This document shows positions 21,601-33,574 of a stretch of 64,000 nt of DNA, in pieces (position 1 is the stretch's first letter; each line of letters opens with the position of its first letter). Position numbers and translations under genes: made by a program. Source of the stretch: Cannabis sativa (lineage: Eukaryota > Streptophyta > Magnoliopsida > Rosales > Cannabaceae); the NCBI RefSeq assembly GCF_029168945.1, contig NC_083608.1, positions 19,672,136-19,736,135 on the forward strand, read 5' to 3'. The notes below the pieces were generated by a model. It saw only the letters and a list, made by a program, of their open reading frames with translations. It was not told the DNA's origin and did not search any database.

Positions 21601-24600
21601 TGGATGACAAAGGTAATCCAATTTCCTTAGTATGTTATGAATCTAATATGGCTAATGTTAATCTTAACACATGGTGGATTGATTCCGGTTCAACAATTCA
21701 CATAACAAATTCCTTGCAGGATATTCAAAATCTAAGGAAGCCAGTGGCAAGTGAGCAAAACATCTTATCTGGAAACAAGATGGGCTCACATGTGGAAGCT
21801 ATTGGAACATGATTTAGTTTTAAGTAATGGTTTTATTTTAAAGTAAGAAAAGACCTTTTATGTACCAAGTTTCTCTAGAAACATGATTTCAGTTTCAAGA
21901 CTTATACCATTTGGTTTTTCCTTTACATTTTCAGACAAATATTTCAATTTATATTATAAATCTGAATGTGTTGGAAATGGTATTTTGTCTGATGGTCTTT
22001 ACTGCCTTAATTTACAAAATGATACCACTAATAATGTTATGCATGTTCACGCTGGCACTAAAAGATGTGTTATGAAAGAGGATTCCTATACATTGTGGCA
22101 CCGGAGATTGGGACATATCTCCATTGATAGAATTAAAAGGTTGGTAAAAGATGGGGTACTTAATACCTTAGATTTTACTAACTTTGATACTTGTGTGGAT
22201 TGCATTAAGGGAAAGCAAACCTCCAAGTCTGTCAAAACTGGTGTCCATAGGAGTTCTGAAATATTAGAAATCATACATACTGATATATGTAGTCCAGATA
22301 TGGACTCACATGGTCAGAAATACTTCATCTCATTCATAGATGATTACTCACGCTACATGTATATCTACTTACTTCATAATAAAAGTGAAGCATGAGATGT
22401 CTTTAAGATATTTAAAGCTGAAGTAGAGAAACAATGCAACAAGAAAATTAAGATAGTGAGATCAGATAGAGGAGGTGAGTATTATGGTAGATGCACAGAA
22501 GATGGACAAGCACCTGGTGCATTTGCGAAGTTTCTTGAAGAAAATGGGATTGTTGAACATTACACCTTGCCTGGTACACCCGAGCAAAATGGTGTTGCAG
22601 AAAGAAGAAACTGAACATTAATGGACATGGTGCGGAGTATGCTTAGTAGCAACTCTAACCTTCCTAAATCCTTGTGGACTGAAGCATTAAAGACATCCGT
22701 GTACATATTAAACCGAGTTCCAACAAAGGCAGTCTCAAAAACTCTTTTTGAATTATAGAAAGGTTGGAAACCAAGTTTGAATCATGTACGCATTTGGGGA
22801 TGTCCATCTGAAGTCAGAATATATAATCCACAAGAGAAGAAATTGGACCCAAGTACCATAAGCGGATTCTTTATAGGGTACGCCGAAAAGTCTAAAGGTT
22901 ACAAGTTTTATTGTCCATCTCATAGCACAAGAATTGTGGAATCAAGGAATGCAAAATTTCTTGAGAATGCCTTGATCAGTGGGAGTGATCAATCAAAGGA
23001 CTTAGGTCCTGAGAAAGATCCTTCAGAACCTTCCACTTCAAAAGCAATATTGATAATGGTTAACACTCCTGTAGTTCAAACGAATGTTGAACAACCATTA
23101 CCAATCACTGAAGATCCACAAGTTGGTAATGATAATCCAGTAGATGTTCAAGAGTTGCCTGCAACTGTTGAACAACTTTCTTGAACATTTCTTGCTCCCC
23201 AAGAGCCTGTTGGTGAAGTCTTAAGAAGATCTACTAGACCTATCAAACCAAAGATTTACAAAGACTATGTTGTGTATTTATTAGAATCTGATATTGGAAT
23301 TGGAAATGATCCAGAAACGTTTTTACAAGCTATGAATAGTAGAGAATCAAAATTGTGGTACAATGCTATGGATGATGAAATGAATTCTATGAGGTGCAAC
23401 AGAGTCTGGGAAGTTGTAAAGTTGCCTAATGGGGCGAGAGCCATTGGTTGTAAATGGGTCTATAAAACTAAGAAAGACTCATTAGGCAACACTGAGAGGT
23501 ACAAAGCGAGACTCGTTGCTAAAGGATTCACTCAAGAGGAAGGAATTGACTATACAGAGACTTTTTCTCCTGTATCAAAGAAAGATTCCCTCAGAGTCAT
23601 CTTGGAATTAGTTGCTCATTTTGATTTAGAGCTGGAGCAGATGGATGTAAAAGCGCTTTTGAATGGTGATCTAGAGGAGGAGGTATACATGAAACAACCA
23701 GAAGGATTCTCCTCTAGTGAAGGTCAGGATTTGGTATGCAAGCTTAAGAAGTCCATCTATGGATTAAAACAAGCATCCCGTCAATGGTATTTAAAGTTTC
23801 ATGATGTCATCTCTTCCTTTGGATTTGAAGAGAATGTCATGGATCAATGCATATACCTGAAAGAAAGTGGGAGTAAGATCTGTTTTCTTGTTTTATATGT
23901 GGACGATATTATTCTTGCATCCAATGATAAAGGGTTGCTACGTAAAGTGAAACAATTTCTTTCAAAGAACTTTGAGATGAAAGACATGGGTGAAGCATCC
24001 TATGTCATAGGCATTAAGATTCATAGAGATAGATACCGAGGTATCTTAGGTTTATCTCAAGAAGCCTACATCAACAGAGTTTTAGAAAGATTTCATATGA
24101 AAGATTGTTCACCGAGCGTTGCTCCAATTGTGAAAGGTGATAAATTAAATTTGAGCCAGTGTCTAAAGAATGATTTTGAAAGAGAACAAATGAAGAACAT
24201 TCCTTATGCTTCTGCTGTCAGAAGCCTAATGTATGCACAGGTGTGCACAAGACCCGACATTGCTTATTCTGTCAGAATGTTAGGAAGATTTCAAAGTAAC
24301 CCGGGGATAGACCACTGGAAAGCTGCAAAGAAAGTAATGAGGTATCTTCAGGGTACTAAGGATTACAAACTGATGTTCAAACGAACTGACAATCTAGAAG
24401 TAGTTGGCTACTCAGACTCATATTTTGCTGGTTGTACTGATTCACATAAATCTACATCTGGTTACGTGTTTATGTTTGCTGGTGGAGCTGTGTCCTGGAG
24501 GAGTAACAAACAAACTTTGACTGCTACTTCTACTATGGAGGCTGAGTTCGTTTCTTGTTTTGAGGCTACATCACATGGTGTATGGCTAAAGAGTTTCATT

Positions 24601-24876
24601 TCAGGCCTTAGAGTGGTTGATTCCATTGCAAAGCCACTAAAGATGTTCTGTGACAATTCAGCTGTTGTTTTCATGGCTAAGAACAACAAAAGTGGAAGTC
24701 GAAGCAAGCACATCGACATTAAGTACTTAGCTATTAGAGAACGTGTTAAAGAAAATAAAGTGGTCATTCAACACATTAGCACTGAATTGATGATTGTCGA
24801 TCCTATGACAAAAGGCTTGCCACCTCATAAATTCAAGGATCATGTAGAGAACATGGGACTTGGTTCCCTTATGTAA
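21600..24876 (+). pseudogene. Copia pol: protease, integrase, RT, RNase H
   Basis: Polyprotein for maturation, integration and reverse transcription. Protease has WWIDSGSTIHIT near 21672. The frame then changes before 21883. A GAG-pre-integrase segment carries LWHRRLGHIS, then CVDCIKGKQ. The integrase core has HTDICSPDMDSHGQKYF, DDYSRY and the RSDRGGEY block. Reverse transcriptase (from 23272) shows AIGCKWVYK, ETFSPVSK, a changed DVKALLNGDL (usually DVKAFLNG) and catalytic YVDDIIL. RNase H carries GYSDSYFAGC, STSGYVF, TMEAEF and CDNSAV. In-frame stops lie at 22393, 22612, 22756 and 23182. The last 534 codons (23272-24876), from the start of the RT region to the terminal stop, are uninterrupted. 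Confidence 0.93.
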
Positions 24877-25177
24877 TTTGTACAAATAAAGTTATTATTA
24901 ACGAAACTCTTATTTTGATTTTTCTCATATTTATGCGCATCTTAATTTTACATTTGAGAAAAATTTCAGAGGACCTGAATAAACATAAGGTTTAGGGTTT
25001 ATTCACTTAAGTACATTGCCACATAAAGTACATTGTTATATAGTAAATGTATTGTAATACATGGAAGATAATACTCGACTCATAATGAGGACATGTCGCT
25101 ACGATTCGTATGTTTATTATATAATGAGGAACGTTGGGTTTGAATATTTTAGTTTAAATGCTGACCAAGTGGGAAAA

Positions 25178-25685
25178 TATTAGAATATTTTATTTATAAA
25201 AATTATTTTCTAATTAAGGAAATGATTTTCTATTTAAGGAAATAAATAAATAATTGATTTTCTGATAAATGAATATTTTATATTCATTGAATCTAGACAA
25301 AATCAATTATGTAATATTCTATATATGGTCAGATTTCTATATTCATTACCTAATTTGATTTCCTGAATTAATTGTCAAAATATTCTGACAATTAATGTGG
25401 CGCAGATACTGATGGAGTATCTCACCTATAAATATAGGGTCTCGGTCCCCGAGCTCCTCACTCATTCTAAATTCATTCAGCAAATTTCATCTAAAGAGAG
25501 TTGAGAGAGCGAGGAAGCCCGAACTCCAATACCGAAGCTATCGCAGGGATTGAAGCTCAAAGATCAATGGCTGGAGGTATATCGATCCTTTCATTGCATA
25601 TATTATTGATATGATTACAGTTTGTTTTCCGCATTTCATATCGTTTGTATATGCTATATTACATACACTACATTATAGTCTAACA
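25178..25685 (+). repeat. Copia 3' LTR
   Basis: 508 bp with the same ends as the 5' LTR and the duplication AAAAC immediately after. Preceded by the polypurine tract at about 25167-25177. Confidence 0.93.
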
Positions 25686-25690
25686 AAAAC

Positions 25691-26940
25691 AACTCCTGAC
25701 AACTCGACACGCAAGCCGATGGGTCAATATGTACATTGCTAAAGAAGAATGTCACCGCATGACTGCTCTAACTTTTCCTTGCCCTTACTTGCACCACAGA
25801 GCACCCGTGAGTTGCACAAACTCGGCAAGAAAAGTATTAAAGAATGATATATTAAATAACTAATTATATATTTCATTATTATAAAATGATTAAATCATAA
25901 CATTCAATAGTAAATAATATAATCAGGCATATGCATAAAAAGAGATTCGCTCATATATTACATTGCCTAGTTAGGCAAGCTCATGTCATAATGTGACATC
26001 ATATATATAATATCACTGCACCACCTAATCAGGTGAGCCGTGCCACAATCTGGCACCAATATGTTACATCGCGTAATCAAATAAGCCTGTACCATAGCCT
26101 GATACTCACATATCACTCCTGCATGTACCTAATAAGGTACGCCGCCAAGAAGTAATCCAACAATATTTTCAATCTATGCCATAGCCTAACATTCTCATAT
26201 CACTGCCGCCCGTACCTAATAAGGTACGCCGCCAAGTGTAACGCATCACCTAATAAGGTGAGCTCGTATATCATATCCATGTGTCATCACATTGCCATTG
26301 CCTAATCAGACAATCAACAATTACAGAACCTGTCATGCCATGTGGTACATTATACTTTTTTTACCTCAAGTTTCAGTTCAGGTATGTTGGCCGACCTACT
26401 TGGAGAACGATCGATGATCTCGGGCCCTATCTCATAACAATGATAAACCAATAAGTGTTTATCCCAAAACACTACTTAATAGCTATAAAGGAAGACTTAG
26501 GGTTTTTAACCAAACTCTGAGGTATAAATACACTAAAATAAAACTTATATTTTAGCTCTAAAACATACACCGTATCATATATCTTGTCGGGAGCTTCGAA
26601 ACGGTATATAGAACGTCTAAAACAGATACCCAAGTAAAAAGTTATGACAAAAATACGATTCTCCGATTTCCCGAGACAGCCCAGAAACGGTAAACCAGTT
26701 GGAAACGGTTAACCACTTCCACTAGAACCGGTTAACCAGTTCACAACTGGTGGATCGGTTGGACATGTGGCAAAAAGTTACGATTTTCAAATTTTGCACT
26801 TACCGAAATATTACTGAAACCTATCCAAATCACTCCAAACTTCATAGGGCACATATATACCATAAGTACAACAACTCTAATCATATTATAGCATAAGATA
26901 TTATCATACTAATATTATACTTTAATATAGTTAGTATAAT
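25691..26940. mobile_element. Gypsy-type LTR remnant, right part
   Basis: Continuation of the LTR that starts at 17808, after the copia insertion. At a comparable distance from the LTR start it contains TTGGCCGAC, as in the LTR at 35185. It holds a run of short hairpins (25963-26260) and CGGTTAACC words near 26710-26750. No clear LTR end or target duplication was located, so the right boundary is approximate. Confidence 0.4.
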
Positions 26941-26953
26941 AGTATTGTTAAGA

Positions 26954-27740
26954 TTTTTTTTTTGAATTAAAGCATACTTATCATAAATGACAAGTATGGT
27001 TAGACCTCATGGTCATTACAAAATAAGTTTTCTGGTATGGGATCCATCAGGATAAGACCAAACAACTGGTGAGCAAAAGCCCATTTAGTCACATTATAAG
27101 CGGCAAAATTACAAGTTCTATTAACATTAGAAAAATTACAACTAATACGAAAGAGAGGACTTAATACAAAATGAGACATAGTTCTCTAGAGCCCAATGAG
27201 ACTCCTTACCATTGAGAGCAATGATAACTACCCTCAAGTCATTCTCCACAATAACAAACTTGGACCCAATATCCAAAGCCACCGTCACAGCCAAACAGTA
27301 GGTCGCAGCTTCTCCACATAAAGCATCAGAAAAATCCAACTGGGACGTGTGAACCCGAATCATCCTGCCAAGATGATTCCTAGCAACAACTGCAGTACAC
27401 ATGCTTTCTAAACCCACAGAAACATCACGATTCAGTTTTATCCAGTCTGGTGGAGGGGGAGCCCAAGTCTCCCGTAAGGCCGGAGTAGTGCAAGGGAAAA
27501 ATGAAGCATGCATATCTGCAAAAGAAGTACAAACAAAGTCAATACACTTCTTCACATCAGTAGGACACTTATTGTGTACATTTTTATTGCGGATCCGCCA
27601 AATGGTGTCAACAACAATAGATGCATAAAGGAAAACATCCTCAGCACAGATACCCTTGTGATTAAGACCCCAGATGAACTTAACCTAGTCTCAGACACGA
27701 ATGTCTGTATCACAGACATGATAAATACCCAAGTCCCAAA
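26954..27740 (-). mobile_element. 5'-truncated LINE, RNase H end
   Basis: A poly(A) tail (10 T on plus, 26954-26963) is preceded on the minus strand by TTTAATTC. Above it is the 3' part of a LINE of a different subfamily from the two long LINEs. The minus-strand reading 27142-27555 contains the RNase H-like segment, with PPPPDWIKLNRD, AVVARNHLGR, LCGEAATYCLAV and FVIVENDLRVVI. Downstream codons read NRTCNFAAYNVTKWA, the domain's usual C-terminal motif. Several stops are present and the 5' side ends near 27740. No target duplication was recognised. Confidence 0.75.
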
Positions 27741-28233
27741 TATATAAAAAAAATTATTTTCTATGTTTTCATTTATTATTATATTTTCTCAAAGTTTAGA
27801 TTAATATGCATATAATAAAGTATAATTTAAGAATATTATAACATGCAAAAAAAAATTATTATAGTACATATATAACTCTAATTAACCTAATGTAGTTTTG
27901 TTAATTTAAAATTAAAAAATATATATAAATTTAAAATATTTTTTTGAACAAAATAAGAAATAAATATTTAAATATTATTTATGTAGATACACACAAACTC
28001 CAACCTCAACCAAAGATTTGAAGGAGCCTCAACACTAGTCAAAAGAAGTCGAACTTAGACTAAGAAACCCAATTACTAAATTCTGACGATAACAGTCCAT
28101 ACAGGCACCCATATGGGTTCAAAATGGTGAAGGGGTCAAGACAAGAGTTGCACATCCCTTTGGATAAATCCACGTTTCCTCCCTCAACATCAACTAAACT
28201 CTGCAAAGCTCAAGAGATCCTCGGCACCGAAGC

Positions 28234-28429
28234 CAGGGCCGGCCCTGAAACAAAGTGGGCCATAGGAATTTTTTTTTTTTAGGCCCTTATGTTAGAAAAA
28301 ATGTGATATTTTTCAAAATCGGTAAAAAAAAATGTATAATTTTAAAAGAGGAAAAAAAAAATTTTGGGCCCCTGGGCTGGGTGGACCCTAGGCACAGGCC
28401 TAGCCCGCCTATGCCCAGGGCCGGGCCTG
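28234..28429. mobile_element. Short hAT-like MITE, 196 bp
   Basis: The flanking 8-mers ACCGAAGC (28226-28233) and ACCGGAGC (28430-28437) differ at one position. The ends are CAGGGCCGGCCCTG and, on the minus strand, CAGGCCCGGCCCTG. The interior is short, with poly-A/T tracts and AGGCCC words. The 8-bp duplication suggests hAT superfamily. Confidence 0.7.
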
Positions 28430-28789
28430 ACCGGAGCCTAGACGCAATAAAAGAACCACCGTCAACCAATGAAGAAAATAAAAAGAGGAATAGTAGTGCC
28501 TCCACACTCCAAACTCGAGCAAGGACATACCATCTTCAAAGCTCCACCACCAGACCATTGAGAAAGGTTGAATCCACCACCATTAATCCCAGTCGAACTA
28601 AGGCCCCCAATCGTCGGCGACCAACACCACTCACCACATACCATCGTCGAGACCAAAAGCCACCACAACCAGAACTGCTATACTAGAGAAAACAAGAATG
28701 TAAGATCCCATTCTTAGTGACCCCGAATCTAACTGTAACAACCAAACCCACTGACTGTCGACACCTATAACCAACGTCTACCAACCATC

Positions 28790-28995
28790 TAAAATCATTT
28801 TAGTGATAAATTTTTAGTCACAACATAAATTCTTTGTAGCTAAATGTGACTTTTTGTCACCACAAAAAATTATTTATGACTAAAAATAAAGTACTTAAAT
28901 ACAAGTTGTCACTAATTTAATTTTAGTCACAACAAGTATTATGACTAAAAATATTTTTAGTCACAACAAAGTGTAATTTTTGTGATTAATACTTT
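28790..28995. repeat. Interspersed repeat with TTTTAGTCACAAC motifs
   Basis: The word TTTTAGTCACAAC or close variants recurs at about 28824, 28919 and 28957, with complementary GTGACTTTTTGTC words between. This is the make-up of the subterminal regions of small DNA transposons, but no clean ends or duplication were found. Confidence 0.4.
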
Positions 28996-29077
28996 TAGTA
29001 CACTTCGGCCAAAGCAAAGGCTAGGAGCGACCTCCTTGGCCGAAATAGACAAAGAGACCAAAAAGAAGAAAACCTTA

Positions 29078-29488
29078 GGCTATGTTTGGTGGGAGGGAAG
29101 GAGAGTAGGATGGATGGAGAGGTTAGAGAGGATGAGGAGTAAGAGGAATGAAAATGATTGTTAATCTCCTTCCTATTGTTTGATATTAGGTGTGAGGTGG
29201 GAATGATGGAAAAAAAATTGATTAGTAAAATTACAAAATTACCCTTTTAAAAATAAAACTTTACTAGTTTTTTAAAGGTAATAATTGTATTTTGCAAAAT
29301 ATATTTTATCTTTTTCTACAATCCTTTTGGAGAGATTAAGTTTTGAAAAATTTGAAGGTTTGGATCTCCCTCGATCTCTCCTCTCCATTTTTCTTCCTCT
29401 TGCCAAACAAGTGATTTAGTCTCTCCTTCCATCTATCTTTCTCCACCCCTCTCCATCCACCCATCTTCCCCTCCTACCAAACATAGTG
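29078..29488. mobile_element. PIF/Harbinger (Tourist-like) MITE
   Basis: 3-bp duplication TTA at 29075-29077 and 29489-29491. Ends GGCTATGTTTGGTGGGAGG and, on the minus strand, CACTATGTTTGGTAGGAGG. Purine-rich subterminal DNA on the left and pyrimidine-rich on the right give a long imperfect inverted repeat. The TTA target and TGTTTGG end are typical of Tourist-like elements. Confidence 0.75.
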
Positions 29489-29865
29489 TTAGACGGGAAC
29501 AAGAGGGTCTCAAGCGAGAGGGAGCGTCTAACTATCAAATCAATAAATATATATTTTTTCTTTTGAAAAGGGGAATCAATATTAATTGCACCATATTTTT
29601 ATATCCAACGTAATATAATTACATATCAATTCTTACAGTAACTTTTACATTTTTTTTTCTTGTAGGATCAACAGTAACTTTACATTGAATGATGATCCAA
29701 TGCTAAAAATAAAAAAAAATAAATTAAAAAAAAATGACCGTCATAATTGAAAGTCGTACACTTGTACCAATTAAGATTCCATATTCCAAAAATTTACAAA
29801 AGAACATAGCAATGAAGTTAATTTACAAAAGCATGATCTAATTCAAAAACACATGTTGACCCCTG

Positions 29866-30295
29866 TTAGTTCTTATGACCAAGTTTGTAGTCAATAATAC
29901 CTCTATACAAAACTTGCCTATTTAATGGCATATTAAGAGGATGATGAGGTTGCTTCTCCATCTTCTTTTTCCGATACTCCTCGTTATTTGAAGATGGTTC
30001 AACCACATCTTCTGCAAATCTCACCGTTTTATTACTGCTGCTTCTCTTCATACAAGAACCTCCTATACAACACCAAAACAATTTTAGGTAGAAAAAGAAA
30101 AAGGGTATTTTTCAAAATATTAAAAAATAAAATACACATACCAATTCCAAATCTTCTTTTGGGAAGACCCAATTCGAATTCAATGTCTTTCATAAAGTCA
30201 GAAAGGACACGTTTGTGGATTTGATGAGCAAGAAGAACAACACTTCCTGTCACTGCAAATACCGCCATGAATCCTACTCCCATGGAGTTTTCCAT
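29866..30295 (-). CDS. Small single-pass membrane protein, two exons (unknown function)
   Basis: Exon 1 is 30142-30295 and exon 2 is 29866-30062, with a 79-bp intron using donor G|GTATGTG and acceptor TATAG|G. The spliced frame gives 116 residues, starting MENSMGVGFMAVFAVTGSVV and ending KLGHKN before TAA. Residues about 7-23 form a hydrophobic segment, followed by a basic HQIHKRVL stretch. The second half is hydrophilic, with KTVRFAEDVVEPSSNN and a basic RKKKMEK patch. The ATG is the first in frame and lies after a CT-rich leader. I do not recognise a characterised family. The clean intron, Kozak-like start and lack of repeats argue for a genuine plant gene; orientation of the membrane segment is not predictable by eye. 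Confidence 0.7.
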
Positions 30296-30299
30296 CTCT

Positions 30300-33200
30300 C
30301 TCTCTGTTTTTCTCTATAAATATTTATATGATATGATATTGATGATATATGGGTGTGTGTAAATTAATATATATACATGGATTTTCAATTAGGATCAAAG
30401 ACTATGAACATTGGTTTTTAAGACTTTAAGGAAAGGACATGGAAAAAAGACAGGGAAAGTATTACAGATCAAGATTATGACCATTCCCAAGGAAAAGAAA
30501 TGAAAGAGAAATTTGTTGGTTGGCTTTAATTTTTTATTATGTTGAAATAATTTAAAAAGAATTAAGGTATGGGAAAATGGGCGGTATGAACAAGGCATTT
30601 ATGATTATGATTGACTATGAGATTTTTATTTGTTTGTTAAAATGGAAAAAGAGCTGTGAAAAAATATTTCTTTTTTGGGGTTAGAAAATGATGCCTTAAC
30701 CCCCCCTTTCTTTTTTACCTGTCTTTATCCTCTGCCTCAAGATTATTTGGTAAGTAATCTAACAAATAAAAAAATTATTGGTTTTCAACTTGACTTAAAA
30801 TACCTAAGGTGTCTTGTGGTAATTTTATACTTGTTTCGTGTATTATATAGGGAAATAGATTTGTTAGGAGCTAAAATAAAAAGTACATAGATTTTGTTAT
30901 GGCTCACACAAAATGACTGTAATCCACTAACTATTACTATTTTTTTTTTCAAATATCAACCATTGATATCAGTACTAAATTTGGTTTTATGTTTTGTCAA
31001 ATAAAAAAAAATTAATAATAACATTGTTACATTTTAAAAAAATATATATGAATATGTTTGAAAAAAAATCATAATATTGTTGGAAAAGTAAAATTAATAA
31101 AATAAACGATTTTTTTAATATATGGAAAGGAAAAGAGATTTTTTTATTCAATTGTTTTTTAAAAGAGAAAAGGGAAAAATGATCAGCTGTTTAAATGTGG
31201 AGGGTGGTAGAGTAGTGAGGACTTAACTGTTTCGCACGTCTGAAAAAATCGTTCCAACTACCTTCAAGTTGATGAATGATGACGTGGCTTCTTCAGTAAT
31301 ATTACTTTATTGAATGAACTAGGAAACAAAAGCCGCGCGTTGGGCGGTTTTAAAAAAAATCATAAGCTATATATATTATTGAAAAAAGTTTATTTTTTAA
31401 ATGTGATTTTTTTACAAAGTTATATTATAGAAAAAACTGAAGTTTCTAAAAAATAATAAAAATACATTGAAAAAATATGATTTATCTTATCATTCTTAGT
31501 CTTACATATATATTTTTTTTAATTATTAACAATTAATTTATTAAAATATCTTTTGAGAAAATTTTTTAAGGTGTATTTTTTCTTAAAAATCGACGATCAC
31601 TATATTTTAAACAAAATTAATAGTCACTAATAACACACATAATTTTTCACTGATAAATTAATAAAAAAATATATAAAACATTATTTAAACTTTCAATAAT
31701 AAGTTACAATTATTAATATTAATTATTACTTAATTTTTTTAATAATAGACATACAACAACTTAATTAATTAATTAGCATTATTCATAATTTGTAATAAAT
31801 ATTAAAATTACTACAAAAATAGAGAGATTAGTAAAAGAAGAATCCACCTCTTTAATTAGTTTTTTTTGTTGTGGGAAATTTTTTATCATATTATTGTTGC
31901 ATTTATTTTTAAATAAATATTATAAGTTGAATGATCATGTAACTTTACTTTTTACTTAATTAAATTATTATTATTATTATTTTAAGACAAATCAATTATT
32001 TAATTATATTATTTATGTGAAATTAAAAATTGAAATTATCAAAAATTAAGAAAAATAAGATATTTGAAAAATAAAGTATCATCTCACCTCTCTATATTAT
32101 CATTGTTTTTTTCTTTTCATTTTGAGAGTATTTTTTGTTTTTAACAATCCTATTAGAGATGAATTATTATTGTTCAATTAATTTTTTTAATGCTAAAAAT
32201 GAGTATCATGATCACATAATCAATATTAAAATAATGTCAAGACATTTATTTTATTACAAATATAGAATCATTAGCATTTATTAGCACAAAATATATTTTA
32301 AATAAATAAATTAAAAATAATATTTTCCATCATGTACGTGTTGTAGTTGCCTCTATTTTTAGGTATGATCATTATTATTTTGCATCATCTCTATTGAGAG
32401 TGGGATAACATTCTCTATGCATTAATAAATCATCTCAATATTTAATGAGAAAAAATGTATTGTAAGACTAAAAAATTATACAAATATTAGGAAAGAGAAA
32501 AAATGAGAAAGTATCTAATATTACACTATATATATATGTTATATTTATACATGTGTATAAAAAATGGAGTAAAAAATGATAAAAAAAACACAAATATATT
32601 GTTAAAATATTTACATAGAGAAGTGAAGGTATGAATACTTGACATTATAAAATGATGATGAAAATAATAAAAAAAAATTGAATAAATATAAAAAAAAAAA
32701 ATAGAGAAAACAAATAATTAGAAAGAAACCTCATATAAAATGCTATTTTTTTTTAGCATATATGATCATCCATGGCAATTTGTTCCAATCTTTTTAATCC
32801 TCTTCTTAAAATTCTTTTCCCTTCCCATCTTCATATATGTGTCAAAGTGTTTGTATTTTTATATCTTCAACTCATCTATATATATTATATGGAAATATGA
32901 GGAGGTATAACCAAAGGTCTCTTAAAATAAAGTTTGTAATTATAACATGAATTTATTGAATAGTTTTTTTTCTTTTGAAGAATGCCAAAAGCTTTATTTA
33001 TCATAAAATCAATGTAAATATTAATGTAAATATGAATTAACAGATAATTAATTAAAATAATTAGAAAATAAATAAAAATTTAAGAAAAAAATGAGAGAAT
33101 AGAAAAATTAGCTCTTTGAAAAGTTAAAGGATTACATTATCTATCCTAACATTAGAATTGTATAATTATATATATAAATATATAGATAGATATATAAATA

Positions 33201-33527
33201 TAGCTATATGTATATACTTTTTTACAATATAAATATGTATGCATATATTTTGAATTGTTAAAGATTAATCAATTATATAGGTTTACAAAATTACTATACA
33301 TATATCATATTTTTTTGGGTGTAATAAAATATCTATATATATATAGATGAGAATACTAAGAGATTATAAAAAATTAAGAATGGGGAGGTTACATTATTTT
33401 TTTCTTATTATTCAATAGAAAAAAATTAGAAAACATAACAAAATAGAGAAAATAGAGAAATGGAAGGAAAAGATGCCATATCAATGCTCTTATGCTTTCC
33501 TTTATTTATATATATAGATATTTTACT
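30300..33527. other. AT-rich intergenic DNA
   Basis: The 5' flank of the small membrane-protein gene (30300-30400) has CT-rich and TATATA-containing sequence compatible with a promoter. The rest is very AT-rich with many poly-A/T runs and no convincing ORF, splice pattern or transposon end. Confidence 0.5.
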
Positions 33528-33574
33528 AGAATTGTTAGTTTTTTTTTTTTTTTTTTTGAGTACAAGAATTGTTA
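33528..33574 (-). mobile_element. Tail-only retro-insertion (TGTACTC plus poly-A)
   Basis: The 10-bp repeat AGAATTGTTA at 33528-33537 and 33565-33574 flanks a 27-bp insert. Read on the minus strand the insert is TGTACTC followed by about 19 A and a final C. This is the signature of target-primed reverse transcription that stopped within a few bases of the RNA tail. The CTC-A(n) junction equals that of the LINE ending at 2721. Confidence 0.65.

Larger units (their letters stand above)
18058..25685 (+). mobile_element. Ty1/copia LTR retrotransposon, near-complete
   Basis: A 7,628-bp element bounded by the 5-bp duplication AAAAC (18053-18057 and 25686-25690). The LTRs are 508 bp each (18058-18565 and 25178-25685) and differ at about eleven positions by eye, mostly G/A or C/T, so the insertion is fairly young. 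Two bases after the 5' LTR is the primer-binding site TGGTATCAGAGC, complementary to initiator tRNA-Met. The polypurine tract AAGTGGGAAAA precedes the 3' LTR. A leader of about 2.2 kb precedes gag and holds AT microsatellite DNA and an array of eight palindromes. Coding order is gag, protease, integrase, reverse transcriptase, RNase H, which is copia order. Several nonsense codons and one frame change make it non-autonomous now. Confidence 0.95.

Noticed and set aside
26022..26260. CRISPR-like array of short repeats
   Set aside because: Units are palindromes of 14-16 bp with variable stems and irregular spacing in a plant LTR; no prokaryotic context.
28255..28686. 143-residue plus-strand ORF
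   Set aside because: Begins inside a hAT-like MITE and runs through its poly-A tract into unrelated sequence; no family resemblance.
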